This document shows, one piece after another, positions 14,487 through 23,580 of a stretch of 64,000 bases of DNA; position 1 is the stretch's first letter; each line of letters begins with the position of its first letter. Under the pieces are notes generated by a model. The model saw nothing but the letters and a program-made list of their open reading frames with translations. It did no database searches and had not been told where the DNA came from. Both the position numbers and the translations under genes were made by a program. Source of the DNA: Mesorhizobium_G sp049840935 (GTDB lineage: Bacteria; Pseudomonadota; Alphaproteobacteria; Rhizobiales; Rhizobiaceae); the NCBI GenBank assembly GCA_049840935.1, contig JASGJA010000016.1:186001-250000 (forward strand), read 5' to 3'.

Positions 14487-16565
14487 TCAATTCTCGACTG
14501 TCGGTTCGGTGCGGCCATTCGTCAGATCAGACACGATATCGAAATGGCCGGTCAGGCGCATCTTGTAGACTTCGTAATTCTCCAGAACTCGCTGAACATA
14601 GGCTCGCGTTTCGGAGAAGGGGATTTTCTCGATCCAATCCACGACTTCATCCAACGGCTTTCCGCGCGGGTCTCCATAGCGTGAAATCCATTGGTTGACC
14701 CGGCGCGGCCCTGCATTATAGGCAGCGAAAGTCAGAATGTACGATCCGCTAAACCTTTGAAGTTGTTGGTCTAACATTGCCGCGCCCAGTGTCGCATTAT
14801 AGGCTGGATCAACGGTCAGCCTTTGTTGGGAATAGGCCAGCCCGGTCTTCTTGGCCATTTCCTCCGCGGTATCAGGCATAAGTTGAAGCAGGCCCAACGC
14901 GCCCGCGCCTGATACAGCGCCGGTATTGAATTCGCTCTCTTGTCGCGCAACGGCGTATGCTAGGGCCATTCCCGCGCCAGCCATATCCGTATCGTCTGGA
15001 ATCACTCCAACGGGATGTGACAGAGCGCCGATCTCTATACCGCGCTGCGCCGCAGCTTTTGCCACTTTCAGCGCCACGAAATGATTACCGGATTGCTCGG
15101 CGCGCGCACAGAGCAGCGCGATTTCGCCCGGAGTTGCAAGCTGCTTCGCCAGATCAAGGTACAGCCGGTAGGCGTATTTCTTCTGGCCCGCTGCTTCCAG
15201 CCGGTCGATGGCCTGCACGGCCTCCATTTTGCTGAAATGCGAACGGTCGGAATCGGAAGGCGTCGGTGTCGTAAGATTCAGCGCGGGACTGCCGATCTGC
15301 GCAGCGGCAAGCTGGCCGTAAAATGTCGTGCCGTAGCGCGCTGCGGCCTCGAAGTGACGCTTTGCGTCGGGGTCGCGGGCATCGTCCGTTGCTCGGCCGA
15401 GCCAATAATAAGCGCGTGCGCGCGTGATTGGCCCTTCGGCGAGCGCTGCAATGCGGGCAAAATGCGCTTCCGCAGCTTTTGGATCGTTTAACCCGCGCAG
15501 CGCATACCACCCTGCTGCAAATTCAGCATCGGCCATGTCCAGCGGGGTCTGCGCAGCGTGGTCGGAAACAAGTGTGTAAGCCAGTTTTGCCTTGCCGGCA
15601 TCGTAGAGATTCCGCGCGAGCAGACGCCGCTCCGTCCACCAAGCGCTTGGGTCTATCAGAGTATTGGAATTGTCAGGCGCTTTGAGCATCAAATCAGCAG
15701 CGGCGGAAAGTTTATTCGCTTTGCGTAAGAGCTTGATTTTAGCGAAGGAATAGCCCGGCGAACGTTGATCGCCTGGCACTGCATCCAGCAGTTTTTGAGC
15801 GTTCGCCGATCCTGAAAGCACTGCACTCCACGCGGCATTCAGCGCCTCAGCGTGAGCGAGGGGAGCGATTCGCGCCGCTGCCACTGCATCTCCTTCATAC
15901 AGCATGCGCTCCATGCGGATGCGATGATCTTCTACCGTCAGAACATCGGAAAACTCCCGCACAATGATAAGCTCGTCGCGCGCATCCATTTTGCCGGACC
16001 GCCAAAATGACGACATCGCGCGCCTTGCGGCTTCTCGATCACCCTGCGCCAGTTCTGCGCGAGCCAGTACAATCGCGCCTTCAACCGATTCCGGTGGGCG
16101 GTTTGCGAACGCTTTGAGCGCTGATTCCCGCTCAGGATTCTCCGCAAGCAAAGAGCGTTCGAAATTTGCGCGCAGATCATCCGCGGCGGGCCAGTCAGCA
16201 AGCTGGTCGGCAGTCGCATTAATGTCTGCGCTCGGAACGCCGCTTCCGCCATAAAGCGCTATCGCCCAAGATAATATATGCCGGTCCAGCGAACTGGTCG
16301 GCAGCTCGTCTCGAACGCGAATAGCTGCGTCGATCTGCTTTGAACTGAGAGCGGTTAGTCCTTCGGATAACTGCTCCAGCGTGTCAGACATTTGCGCGGG
16401 TAGGCGATCTTGCTTGGGTTCTGTAGGCGTAACCACCGACGTCGTGGTGTCGTCGGGGGTTTCGGACGGCAAACTTCCTTCGGACAGCCTGCCGGGCGCG
16501 AGCAAGATCGCTCCCGCGCCTAGCGCGGCAACAAGCGCGATGCCTGTAAGCCAGCGAAAAATCAT
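14487..16565 (-). CDS. Soluble lytic murein transglycosylase (Slt family)
   Basis: The protein of about 690 residues has an N-terminal membrane anchor or signal (TGIALVAALGAGAILLAPG), a long alpha-helical superhelical region, and a C-terminal SLT domain. The catalytic glutamate is in ARQESEF about 150 residues from the end, followed by GALGLLQLMPDTA and FAAYNAGPRRVNQW, which are the classic family motifs. Such enzymes cleave peptidoglycan between MurNAc and GlcNAc with formation of 1,6-anhydroMurNAc, in the periplasm. The ATG at 16565 places the hydrophobic segment near the N-terminus and follows a GAGG; in-frame ATG (16598) and TTG (16604) starts are possible. It diverges from dapA, as in related genomes. 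Confidence 0.92.
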   Translation of the reverse strand: MIFRWLTGIALVAALGAGAILLAPGRLSEGSLPSETPDDTTTSVVTPTEPKQDRLPAQMSDTLEQLSEGLTALSSKQIDAAIRVRDELPTSSLDRHILSWAIALYGGSGVPSADINATADQLADWPAADDLRANFERSLLAENPERESALKAFANRPPESVEGAIVLARAELAQGDREAARRAMSSFWRSGKMDARDELIIVREFSDVLTVEDHRIRMERMLYEGDAVAAARIAPLAHAEALNAAWSAVLSGSANAQKLLDAVPGDQRSPGYSFAKIKLLRKANKLSAAADLMLKAPDNSNTLIDPSAWWTERRLLARNLYDAGKAKLAYTLVSDHAAQTPLDMADAEFAAGWYALRGLNDPKAAEAHFARIAALAEGPITRARAYYWLGRATDDARDPDAKRHFEAAARYGTTFYGQLAAAQIGSPALNLTTPTPSDSDRSHFSKMEAVQAIDRLEAAGQKKYAYRLYLDLAKQLATPGEIALLCARAEQSGNHFVALKVAKAAAQRGIEIGALSHPVGVIPDDTDMAGAGMALAYAVARQESEFNTGAVSGAGALGLLQLMPDTAEEMAKKTGLAYSQQRLTVDPAYNATLGAAMLDQQLQRFSGSYILTFAAYNAGPRRVNQWISRYGDPRGKPLDEVVDWIEKIPFSETRAYVQRVLENYEVYKMRLTGHFDIVSDLTNGRTEPTVEN

Positions 16566-16731
16566 GTTTCGATACAACCTCGTCTGTTCCAAGCGCATCC
16601 GCAAACGCTTAAAAACGAGCGAAACATCTCTGAGGCGTATGTCAAAGCTGTGGCGTGACGCACGAGTTTGAGATAGAAGGCCAACGCGGCGCAGTGAGCG
16701 CCGCCTTTATTTTCAGGAGCTTGGACGGCAA

Positions 16732-17613
16732 ATGTTCAGAGGTTCGTTTACCGCGCTGGTCACGCCCTTCGACAAGAGCGGCGCGTTTGACGTCAAAGCT
16801 TTTCGGGAACTGGTTGAATGGCAGATCAGCGAGGGAACAGCTGGGCTGGTGCCGGTAGGCACCACGGGCGAATCCCCGACTTTGACGCATGAAGAGCATC
16901 GTCTTGTTGTGAAGACGTGTGTCGAGGTCGCCAAAGGCCGCGCGCCAGTAATCGCGGGGGCTGGCTCGAACAACACGGTTGAAGCGGTCAGCCTCACGAA
17001 GTTCGCGGAAGAGGTGGGTGCTGACGCAGCGCTTGTGGTCACTCCTTACTATAACAAGCCCACGCAGCGCGGTCTGTATGAGCATTTCGCAGCGGTAGCG
17101 AAGTCTACGAAGCTCCCGATCATCATCTACAATATTCCGCCCCGTTCCGTCATCGATATGATGCCGGAAACGATGGGAAGATTAGCGCATGATTTCAAGA
17201 ACATCGTGGGCGTAAAGGACGCGACCGGCAAGGTTGAGCGCGTCTCCGAGCAACGCATTACCTGCGGCAAGGATTTCATCCAATTGTCCGGCGAGGATGC
17301 ATCCGCACTTGGATTCAACGCGCATGGTGGCGTCGGCTGCATTTCGGTCACGTCCAACGTCGCGCCGCGCCTGTGTGCTGAATTTCAGGAGGCGACGCTA
17401 AGCGGTGACGGCAAGAAGGCAATAGAATTGCAGGATCGGCTCATGCCGCTGCACAAGGCCATCTTTATTGAAGCAGGCGTGACGGGCTCAAAATATGCGC
17501 TTTCGCGTCTGGGCAAGCTGGAAAATGTCGTGCGCTCGCCGCTTATTACCATTGAAGCATCAACGGCAGAGAAGATCGATGCGGCAATGAAACATGCCGG
17601 GTTGATCAATTAG
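16732..17613 (+). CDS. dapA: 4-hydroxy-tetrahydrodipicolinate synthase
   Basis: DapA condenses pyruvate with aspartate semialdehyde, the first committed step of lysine and meso-diaminopimelate synthesis. The 293-residue product has the expected length and motifs: the start RGSFTALVTPF, GTTGESPTL with the active-site Thr pair, the proton-relay Tyr in YYNKP and in YNIPPRS, and the Schiff-base lysine in VGVKDATG. The C-terminal helices are present. CAGGAGC precedes the ATG by about ten bases. smpB follows after 23 bases, so the two are probably co-transcribed. Confidence 0.96.
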   Translation: MFRGSFTALVTPFDKSGAFDVKAFRELVEWQISEGTAGLVPVGTTGESPTLTHEEHRLVVKTCVEVAKGRAPVIAGAGSNNTVEAVSLTKFAEEVGADAALVVTPYYNKPTQRGLYEHFAAVAKSTKLPIIIYNIPPRSVIDMMPETMGRLAHDFKNIVGVKDATGKVERVSEQRITCGKDFIQLSGEDASALGFNAHGGVGCISVTSNVAPRLCAEFQEATLSGDGKKAIELQDRLMPLHKAIFIEAGVTGSKYALSRLGKLENVVRSPLITIEASTAEKIDAAMKHAGLIN

Positions 17614-17636
17614 GGCAAAAAGCCCATCTGTTCAGC

Positions 17637-18116
17637 ATGGCTCCGGGTAAGAAATCAGATCCAAACAACAAAGTCGCTGCGGAAAACCGCAAGGCTCGCT
17701 TTTCCTACGAGGTTCTCGACACCATCGAGACCGGCCTTGTGCTGACCGGCACGGAGGTCAAGTCCCTGCGCGGTGGCCATGCTAACATTCAGGAATCCTA
17801 TGCCTCGCTTGAGGGCGGAGAAATCTGGCTGATAAATTCCTATTTGCCGGAATATCTGCAAGGAAATCGCTTCAACCATGAGCCGCGACGGCATCGCAAG
17901 CTGCTGGTTAGCAAGCGTGAGATGGCCCGTCTGGGTCAGGCAGTTGAGCGCGAAGGCATGACAATGGTGCCGCTGAAGATTTACTTCAATGACCGGGGCA
18001 GGGCGAAGCTGCTGCTCGCCATTGCGCGCGGCAAAAAGCTTCATGACAAGCGCGAAACTGAAAAGCAGCGGGATTGGGCGCGCGAACGCGGTCGCCTGAT
18101 GAAGGAGCGCGGCTAG
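17637..18116 (+). CDS. smpB: SsrA-binding protein (trans-translation)
   Basis: SmpB binds tmRNA and helps rescue stalled ribosomes. The 159-residue protein has the standard features: AENRKARFSYEV, the TGTEVKSLR motif, YASLEGGEIWL, the tail RGKKLHDKRETEKQRDWARE that lies in the mRNA channel, and a basic C-terminus. Length is typical. It lies 23 bases after dapA. The tmRNA gene is not in the window. Confidence 0.96.
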   Translation: MAPGKKSDPNNKVAAENRKARFSYEVLDTIETGLVLTGTEVKSLRGGHANIQESYASLEGGEIWLINSYLPEYLQGNRFNHEPRRHRKLLVSKREMARLGQAVEREGMTMVPLKIYFNDRGRAKLLLAIARGKKLHDKRETEKQRDWARERGRLMKERG

Positions 18117-18266
18117 AAGCGCCGTTCTTTCACCGCGCCATTCTTTCACCGCAATGTGATGGTGGTGAAGACGCTTACTATCAAACTTAATAGCATGCCG
18201 TCTTTAGGAGGCGTATAATACGCCTTTCAGTGGATGCGTCGTAACGTCTATCGGGAGGATAGGTCG

Positions 18267-18452
18267 ATGTCGATTGCAGATCGTTTTGTCACGGAATACA
18301 TGCCTGCATGGCTTCGCAAGCATAAGGTCGAGGCGATTGCCAAGGCACCATCGGCGAAAAAGATTGTTCGCCGTCAATCAGCTACGTCAAAACCGACCGT
18401 GGCCTTCAAGCCAAAGCCTGTTAACCCGGAACAATACAGCACGCATCTGTAA
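18267..18452 (+). CDS. Small basic hypothetical protein
   Basis: A 61-residue ORF, MSIADRFVTEYMPAWLRKHK and onward, with an Ala/Lys/Pro-rich basic C-terminal half ending QYSTHL. GGGAGG lies ten bases before the ATG at 18267, which decides this start over the ATG at 18234. No family is recognised. A direct repeat TTCTTTCACCGC occurs twice at about 18126-18152 in the upstream gap, with no evident role. Confidence 0.5.
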   Translation: MSIADRFVTEYMPAWLRKHKVEAIAKAPSAKKIVRRQSATSKPTVAFKPKPVNPEQYSTHL

Positions 18453-18462
18453 GCGGTTCAGG

Positions 18463-18690
18463 TCAAACTGGGTCAGCATGATCGAACTCTATCGTCATGC
18501 TGTGGCCGGTCGCGGCTGCAATTATGAGATTAACGAGTTCGCTGTCTGAGGCGGCGCAGTTCGGTGCGCGCTCACGCACATTCGTTATGGTTGCGCGGGT
18601 CGAAACAACAGCGCCTGGCAGGAAATCAAGCAGCGCCAGCCGCACCAGCTCCTGCGGAGAATGAGTCAGCGTTGAAGATATATCGGCCAC
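18463..18690 (-). CDS. Small hypothetical protein with GTG start
   Basis: The open reverse frame extends to 18924 over the uracil-DNA glycosylase end, but a GGAGG at 18701-18697 lies six bases before a GTG at 18690-18688, giving a 75-residue protein. It reads ADISSTLTHSPQELVRLALL and continues with DFLPGAVVSTRATIT and a C-terminal NLIIAAATGHSMTIEFDHA. The amphipathic pattern and good ribosome site support a real gene. I do not recognise a family. It is convergent with the 61-residue ORF and 94 bases downstream of the glycosylase. Confidence 0.45.
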   Translation of the reverse strand: MADISSTLTHSPQELVRLALLDFLPGAVVSTRATITNVRERAPNCAASDSELVNLIIAAATGHSMTIEFDHADPV

Positions 18691-18784
18691 CACAATCCTC
18701 CCGTGGCCCCTCACCTCACGCGATAATACACTTGGATATAGGATGTGAAAGCCACAAATTTGCGCATTGGATGGTGGCTGTGGA

Positions 18785-19444
18785 TCAATCTCCCAAAAAA
18801 TCGCGCACGTTCTTGAAAACGTTGACGAACATTTCCGAGGTGAGGACGCCCGTGTTGGTGTTGTAGCGCGAGCAGTGATAGCTCGGGAAAACGACCCTAT
18901 TGTCCACTTCGAAGCGCGCACCATGCTTGAATGGATGAGCCGCGACGCGCGCTCCTAACGCTCTTATCGTGGATTGGTGCGAGATCGAGCCGAGCGTCAC
19001 AATCGCTTTCAGGTTCGGAAATGCGTCTATCGTGGGCGAGAGAAACTGTCGGCAGCCTGAAATCTCAGCCCCAATCGGCTTGTTTTCTGGCGGCACACAC
19101 CGAACCGCATTCGTTATCGCCGTGCCGATCAGCGCAAGTCCATCATCGGGTCGAGCCTTGAAGGTTCCTTTCGCAAAGCCGAGGCCCGTCAATGTTGAAT
19201 AAAGAAGATCACCCGCATAATCGCCGGTAAACGGTCGGCCTGTTCGGTTCGCACCCCGTAGTCCGGGCGCGAGCCCGACGATCAAAAGTCGCACCTCTTC
19301 CGGTCCGCCCTCCGGCATCCATGTGGGCACCGGCGCATTGAACCAATCCGGTTCGCGCAGTCGCCAGCCCGCAATAAAATCATGAAGCCGGGGACAGATC
19401 GCGCAATCGCGATCCGGTTCCGGCGGCTCTGCACCGACACTCAT
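18785..19444 (-). CDS. Uracil-DNA glycosylase, family 5 (UdgB-like)
   Basis: The 219-residue enzyme removes uracil and related deaminated bases from DNA. Cysteines near the N-terminus (DCAICPRL and the later VRCVPPENK) fit the iron-sulfur cluster of families 4 and 5. Motif 1 is GLAPGLRGANRTGRPFTGD, the form typical of family 5 (UDGb), which lacks the polar residue used by other families. The C-terminal motif HCSRYN is also typical of family 5. It lies eight bases downstream of the NYN gene on the same strand, so they form an operon. Confidence 0.88.
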   Translation of the reverse strand: MSVGAEPPEPDRDCAICPRLHDFIAGWRLREPDWFNAPVPTWMPEGGPEEVRLLIVGLAPGLRGANRTGRPFTGDYAGDLLYSTLTGLGFAKGTFKARPDDGLALIGTAITNAVRCVPPENKPIGAEISGCRQFLSPTIDAFPNLKAIVTLGSISHQSTIRALGARVAAHPFKHGARFEVDNRVVFPSYHCSRYNTNTGVLTSEMFVNVFKNVRDFLGD

Positions 19445-19452
19445 TACGGGAC

Positions 19453-20031
19453 TTAGAAATCTTCGGCCGTTTCGGAATGTTCAATGCGTCGTTGCGGACG
19501 TTCATTCGGGTCGCGTCCAATTTCGGACCGCAGGCTTGTCAAATCTACAAAGTGATCAGCCTGACGTCGCAAATCATCCGAGATCATGGGCGGTTGCGAA
19601 GCCATGGTAGATATGATGCTAACTTTCTTGCCCTTGCGCTGGAGCGCTTCCACCAACGTGCGGAAATCGCCATCTCCGGAGAAAATCACATAGTGATCGA
19701 GCACTTCGGCCAGTTCGAGCGCATCGATCGTCAGTTCGATGTCCATATTGCCTTTAATTTTGCGCCGCCCCGCCGCATCGGTGAATTCTTTGGCCGGTTT
19801 GGTCACGACTCGATAGCCATTGTAATCCAACCAGTCGATCAGCGGGCGGATTGAGGAATATTCCTGGTCCTCGATCAGCGCCGTATAATAATAGGCGCGA
19901 AGCAAATATCCGCGTTTCTGGAAATAGGTGAGCAACTTACGGTAGTCGAGGTCAAAACCTAAAGATCGCGAAGTCGCATAGAGATTGGCACCATCAATGA
20001 ACAAGGCGATGCGTTCACGGGAATCGAACAT
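19453..20031 (-). CDS. NYN domain / LabA-like protein
   Basis: The 192-residue protein has the PIN-like NYN fold. Conserved acidic residues occur in IALFIDGANLY, KGNMDIELTIDAL and IFSGDGDFRTLVEAL, the three positions that bind metal in these nucleases. KKVSIIST and LRRQADHFVDL complete the family pattern. Members are annotated LabA/DUF88 and are thought to act on RNA, but the substrate is unknown. I chose the ATG at 20031 (AAGGAAG about nine bases upstream) over a TTG at 20034. It diverges from rpoZ across about 220 bases. Confidence 0.9.
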   Translation of the reverse strand: MFDSRERIALFIDGANLYATSRSLGFDLDYRKLLTYFQKRGYLLRAYYYTALIEDQEYSSIRPLIDWLDYNGYRVVTKPAKEFTDAAGRRKIKGNMDIELTIDALELAEVLDHYVIFSGDGDFRTLVEALQRKGKKVSIISTMASQPPMISDDLRRQADHFVDLTSLRSEIGRDPNERPQRRIEHSETAEDF

Positions 20032-20251
20032 CAAAATAGCTTCCTTTAAAATCCACTGAACAATACGATGCTACCTAAAAGAAATATGTCGTCGTTCGCA
20101 TCATTCACAGCTTGAGCAATTGGCTCGGTTCTTGGCAAAAACAAGGCGGCAAATTGCGCCATTTTCATTTATGCGATACTTGAATTTTTGATGTGGGCGG
20201 GCTATGTGCGCGTCTTCCTCCGAAAGAACATCGTGAAGAAAGGGGCGCTCA

Positions 20252-20647
20252 ATGGCCCGCGTTACTGTTGAAGATTGCATCGACAAGGTCGACAACCGTT
20301 TTGAACTGGTTCTTCTCGCCAGCCATCGCGCCCGTCTGATCTCGCAGGGCGCTGCCATCACCGTGCCGCGCGACAACGACAAGAATCCTGTCGTTGCGTT
20401 ACGCGAAATCGCTGACGAAATGCTTGCCCCGGAAGATCTGAAAGAAGATCTGATCCATTCGCTTCAGAAGCATGTGGAAGTTGACGAGCCGGAAGCAGAT
20501 ACTGCTGAATTGCCGGATCAGGCCGCAACTGAAGGCGCTGAAATGGTTGCAGATGACGACAACGTTACCTTTGACCGCATGAGCGAAGAAGAATTGCTTG
20601 CGGGTATCGAAGGTCTGGTTGCTCCAGAAAAAAGTGACGATTTCTAA
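20252..20647 (+). CDS. rpoZ: RNA polymerase omega subunit
   Basis: The omega subunit helps assemble RNA polymerase and conveys ppGpp binding in many proteobacteria. The 131-residue product starts MARVTVEDCIDKVDNRFELV, the classic omega N-terminus, continues with LASHRARLISQGA and NPVVALREIAD, and has the acidic C-terminal extension found in alphaproteobacteria. The ppGpp synthetase/hydrolase gene follows, a conserved and functionally sensible neighbourhood. Confidence 0.96.
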   Translation: MARVTVEDCIDKVDNRFELVLLASHRARLISQGAAITVPRDNDKNPVVALREIADEMLAPEDLKEDLIHSLQKHVEVDEPEADTAELPDQAATEGAEMVADDDNVTFDRMSEEELLAGIEGLVAPEKSDDF

Positions 20648-20698
20648 TTACTCGTCGTGCGCGGCTCTTCCGCGCGCGTGATTGTATAGATACATGTG

Positions 20699-20740
20699 TC
20701 ATGCGCGGCATCGGTCGATGCGGCGCATGAACCATTTTTA
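20699..20740 (+). terminator. Hairpin with T-run between rpoZ and rsh
   Basis: TCATGCGC (20699-20706) pairs with GCGCATGA (20723-20730), and inside it GCATC (20708-20712) pairs with GATGC (20717-20721) around a GGTC loop. ACCATTTTT follows. It resembles an intrinsic terminator or attenuator, ending about 20 bases before the rsh start. Confidence 0.5.
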
Positions 20741-20759
20741 GACTGCCGAGAATACTATC

Positions 20760-22982
20760 ATGATGCGCCAATACGAGCTTGTAGAGCGGGTCCAGCGCTA
20801 CAAGCCCGAAGTGAACGAAGCGCTGCTTAACAAAGCCTATGTCTATGCGATGCAAAAGCATGGACACCAGAAGCGCGCATCCGGCGATCCCTATTTCTCG
20901 CACCCGCTCGAAGTTGCGGCGATCCTGACCGACATGCATCTGGACGAGGCCACAATAGCCGTCGCACTGCTGCATGATACGATTGAGGACACGTCTGCTA
21001 CCCGTCAGGAAATTGACGAGCTTTTCGGGCCGGAACTCGGCAAGTTGGTGGAAGGGCTGACCAAGCTCAAGAAGCTTGATCTTGTTTCCAAGAAGGCCGA
21101 GCAGGCGGAAAATCTGCGCAAGCTACTGTTGGCGATTTCCGACGACATCCGCGTCCTGCTGGTCAAACTTGCGGATCGCATCCACAACATGCGCACGCTC
21201 GATCACATGCCGGTCGAAAAGCGCGCGCGCATCGCGGAAGAAACGATGGATATTTACGCGCCGCTTGCCGGGCGCATGGGTATGCAGGGTGTTCGCGAGG
21301 AGCTTGAGGATCTTGCTTTCCGCACCATTAATCCTGACGCTTACCGCACTGTTACCGCGCGACTTGCCGAACTAACCGAGCGTAGCAAACCCATAATTGC
21401 CGGTATCGAGCAGTCGCTGTCTGATCTTTTTGCGAAACATGGCCTGAACGCGAGCGTCAAAGGTAGGCAAAAGAAGCCTTGGTCGGTGTTCCGAAAAATG
21501 GAGGCAAAGGCATTATCCTTCGAGCAATTGTCTGACATCTTCGGCTTCCGCGTAATGGTGGACACCATCGATGATTGCTATCGCGCGCTCGGCTTCATCC
21601 ACACCACCTGGTCGATGGTTCCGGGGCGTTTCAAGGACTACATTTCGACGCCCAAGCAAAACGACTACAGATCGATCCACACGACCATCGTCGGCCCTTC
21701 ACGGCAGCGCATTGAGCTTCAGATCCGCACGCGCGAAATGAACGACATCGCCGAATACGGCGTGGCCGCTCATGCCATCTACAAGGACAAGGCGAACGGT
21801 GCGGCGCCCACAATATCCAAGGATACGAATGCCTATGGTTGGCTTCGGCGCACCATTGAGCAGTTGTCTGAAGGCGATAACCCAGAAGATTTCCTAGAAA
21901 ATACGAAACTTGAGCTATTTCAGGATCAGGTTTTTTGCTTCACGCCGAAGGGCATGTTGATCGCTCTGCCGCGTGGTGCGACGCCAATCGATTTCGCTTA
22001 TGCAGTGCACACCAATGTCGGTAACACATGCGTCGGGGCGAAGGTGAATGGCCGCATAATGCCGCTCATGACCGAGCTGAAAAACGGTGACGAGGTGGAA
22101 ATCATCCGTTCTGACGCGCAGGTTCCGCCCGCCGCGTGGGAGCATATGGTGGTCACGGGCAAGGCGCGCGCGGCCATCCGCCGTGCAACCAAGACCGCGG
22201 TGCGCAAGCAATATTCCGGTCTGGGGATCAGAATTTTGGAGCGCGCTTTCGCGCGGGCGGGGCGCACATTCGACAAGGACCGAATCAAAGCCGTTCTTCA
22301 TCGTTTGGCGCGCAAGGATATTGAGGACGTTCTCGCCGCGGTCGGTCGCGGCGAACTGGCTTCAACGGACGTGCTGAAGGCTGTGTTCCCGGATTACAAG
22401 GAAGAGCGCATAGCGGCTCAAGGGGCGAAGCAGCGTGAGGAAGGCTGGTTCAACATCCGCAACGCGGCGGGCATGTTGTTCAAAATGCCGGGACGGTCTT
22501 CCAAAAAAGAAAAAGCGGAGGAACAGGCGGCAGGGCCGCTGCCGATCCGGGGGGTCCGTGGCGATCTGCCGGTGCGCTTTGCGCCGGAGGGTGCAGTGCC
22601 GGGCGACCGGATTGTCGGTATCATCCAGCCCGGCCTTGGCATCACGATCTATCCGATCCAGTCACCATCGCTGACCGCGTTCGATGATCAGCCGGACCGT
22701 TGGATCGACGTGCGTTGGGATATTGATGAAGCGATGAAGGAGCGGTTTCCAGCACGCGTCGCCGTCACCACAATCAACGCACCGGGTTCGCTGGCAGAAA
22801 TTGCGCAGATAATCGCCAACAACGATGCGAATATTCAATCCCTTTCGATGGGCCGCACTGCGCCGGACTTCAGCGAGATGATTTTCGATCTTGAGGTTTG
22901 GCACCTCAAGCACCTCAATCAGCTTCTTTCTGAGCTAAAGAATTCGCCGATCGTGAGCGACGCGCGACGGGTCAATGGGTAG
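20760..22982 (+). CDS. rsh: Bifunctional (p)ppGpp synthetase/hydrolase (Rsh)
   Basis: The 740-residue protein is the single long RelA/SpoT homologue of alphaproteobacteria. Domains in order: HD hydrolase (about 25-200, with HGHQKRASGDPYFSHPLEVA and LLHDTIEDT), synthetase (about 240-350, with GRQKKPWSVFRKM and FGFRVMVDTIDDCYRALG, DYRSIHTTI), TGS (about 390-450, VFCFTPKGMLIALPRGATP), a helical/zinc-finger-like region, and a C-terminal ACT domain (AVTTINAPGSLAEIAQI). Hydrolase motifs are intact, so both activities are expected. It mediates the stringent response in the cytoplasm. The start is ATGATG at 20760; either ATG may be used. Confidence 0.96.
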   Translation: MMRQYELVERVQRYKPEVNEALLNKAYVYAMQKHGHQKRASGDPYFSHPLEVAAILTDMHLDEATIAVALLHDTIEDTSATRQEIDELFGPELGKLVEGLTKLKKLDLVSKKAEQAENLRKLLLAISDDIRVLLVKLADRIHNMRTLDHMPVEKRARIAEETMDIYAPLAGRMGMQGVREELEDLAFRTINPDAYRTVTARLAELTERSKPIIAGIEQSLSDLFAKHGLNASVKGRQKKPWSVFRKMEAKALSFEQLSDIFGFRVMVDTIDDCYRALGFIHTTWSMVPGRFKDYISTPKQNDYRSIHTTIVGPSRQRIELQIRTREMNDIAEYGVAAHAIYKDKANGAAPTISKDTNAYGWLRRTIEQLSEGDNPEDFLENTKLELFQDQVFCFTPKGMLIALPRGATPIDFAYAVHTNVGNTCVGAKVNGRIMPLMTELKNGDEVEIIRSDAQVPPAAWEHMVVTGKARAAIRRATKTAVRKQYSGLGIRILERAFARAGRTFDKDRIKAVLHRLARKDIEDVLAAVGRGELASTDVLKAVFPDYKEERIAAQGAKQREEGWFNIRNAAGMLFKMPGRSSKKEKAEEQAAGPLPIRGVRGDLPVRFAPEGAVPGDRIVGIIQPGLGITIYPIQSPSLTAFDDQPDRWIDVRWDIDEAMKERFPARVAVTTINAPGSLAEIAQIIANNDANIQSLSMGRTAPDFSEMIFDLEVWHLKHLNQLLSELKNSPIVSDARRVNG

Positions 22983-22992
22983 CGGGACGTAG

Positions 22993-23571
22993 ATGAACAC
23001 CGAACAGGTTCTCGATATTTTTCGCAGCGCGGGTGCCGTGCTGGAAGGACATTTCATCCTGACCTCTGGTCTGCGCAGTCCGATCTTTCTGCAAAAAGCG
23101 CGTGTGTTTATGCATGCCGACAAAACAGAAAAACTCTGCAAGGCGCTTGCAAATAAGATCAGCCAGAATGTTGAGGGGCCGATTGATTATGTCGTCGGTC
23201 CCGCTATCGGCGGCCTGATTCCTGCCTATGAAACCTCGCGTCACCTGCATGTACCCGCCATCTGGGTTGAGCGCGAGCAGGGCAAATTCAGGCTTCGCCG
23301 CTTCGAAATCGAAAAAGGCGCGCGCGTGGTTATCGTTGAGGACATTGTCACCACAGGCCTGTCCATTCGCGAAACTATTGAATGTCTGCGCGAATTGGGC
23401 GCGGATGTTGTTGCCGCCGCGTGCATCATTGACCGTTCTGCTGGAAAAACAGACGTTGGCGTGCCACTCATTGCGCTTGCCGAATACGAAGTGCCAGCCT
23501 ATCCCGCCGATGCGCTGCCGCCTGAATTAGCGGCGCTCCCACCGGTTAAGCCAGGAAGCCGAAATATTTAG
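22993..23571 (+). CDS. pyrE: Orotate phosphoribosyltransferase
   Basis: PyrE joins orotate to PRPP to give orotidine 5'-phosphate in pyrimidine synthesis. The 192-residue protein shows the PRPP loop VVIVEDIVTTGLS, the N-terminal EGHFILTSGLRSPIF segment, and VGPAIGGLIPAYE. The length fits the short alphaproteobacterial form. It starts ten bases after the rsh stop and is followed by acpS, forming one leftmost-to-right operon. pyrC of the same pathway is at 44 kb. Confidence 0.96.
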   Translation: MNTEQVLDIFRSAGAVLEGHFILTSGLRSPIFLQKARVFMHADKTEKLCKALANKISQNVEGPIDYVVGPAIGGLIPAYETSRHLHVPAIWVEREQGKFRLRRFEIEKGARVVIVEDIVTTGLSIRETIECLRELGADVVAAACIIDRSAGKTDVGVPLIALAEYEVPAYPADALPPELAALPPVKPGSRNI

Positions 23572-23580
23572 GACCGTCAT

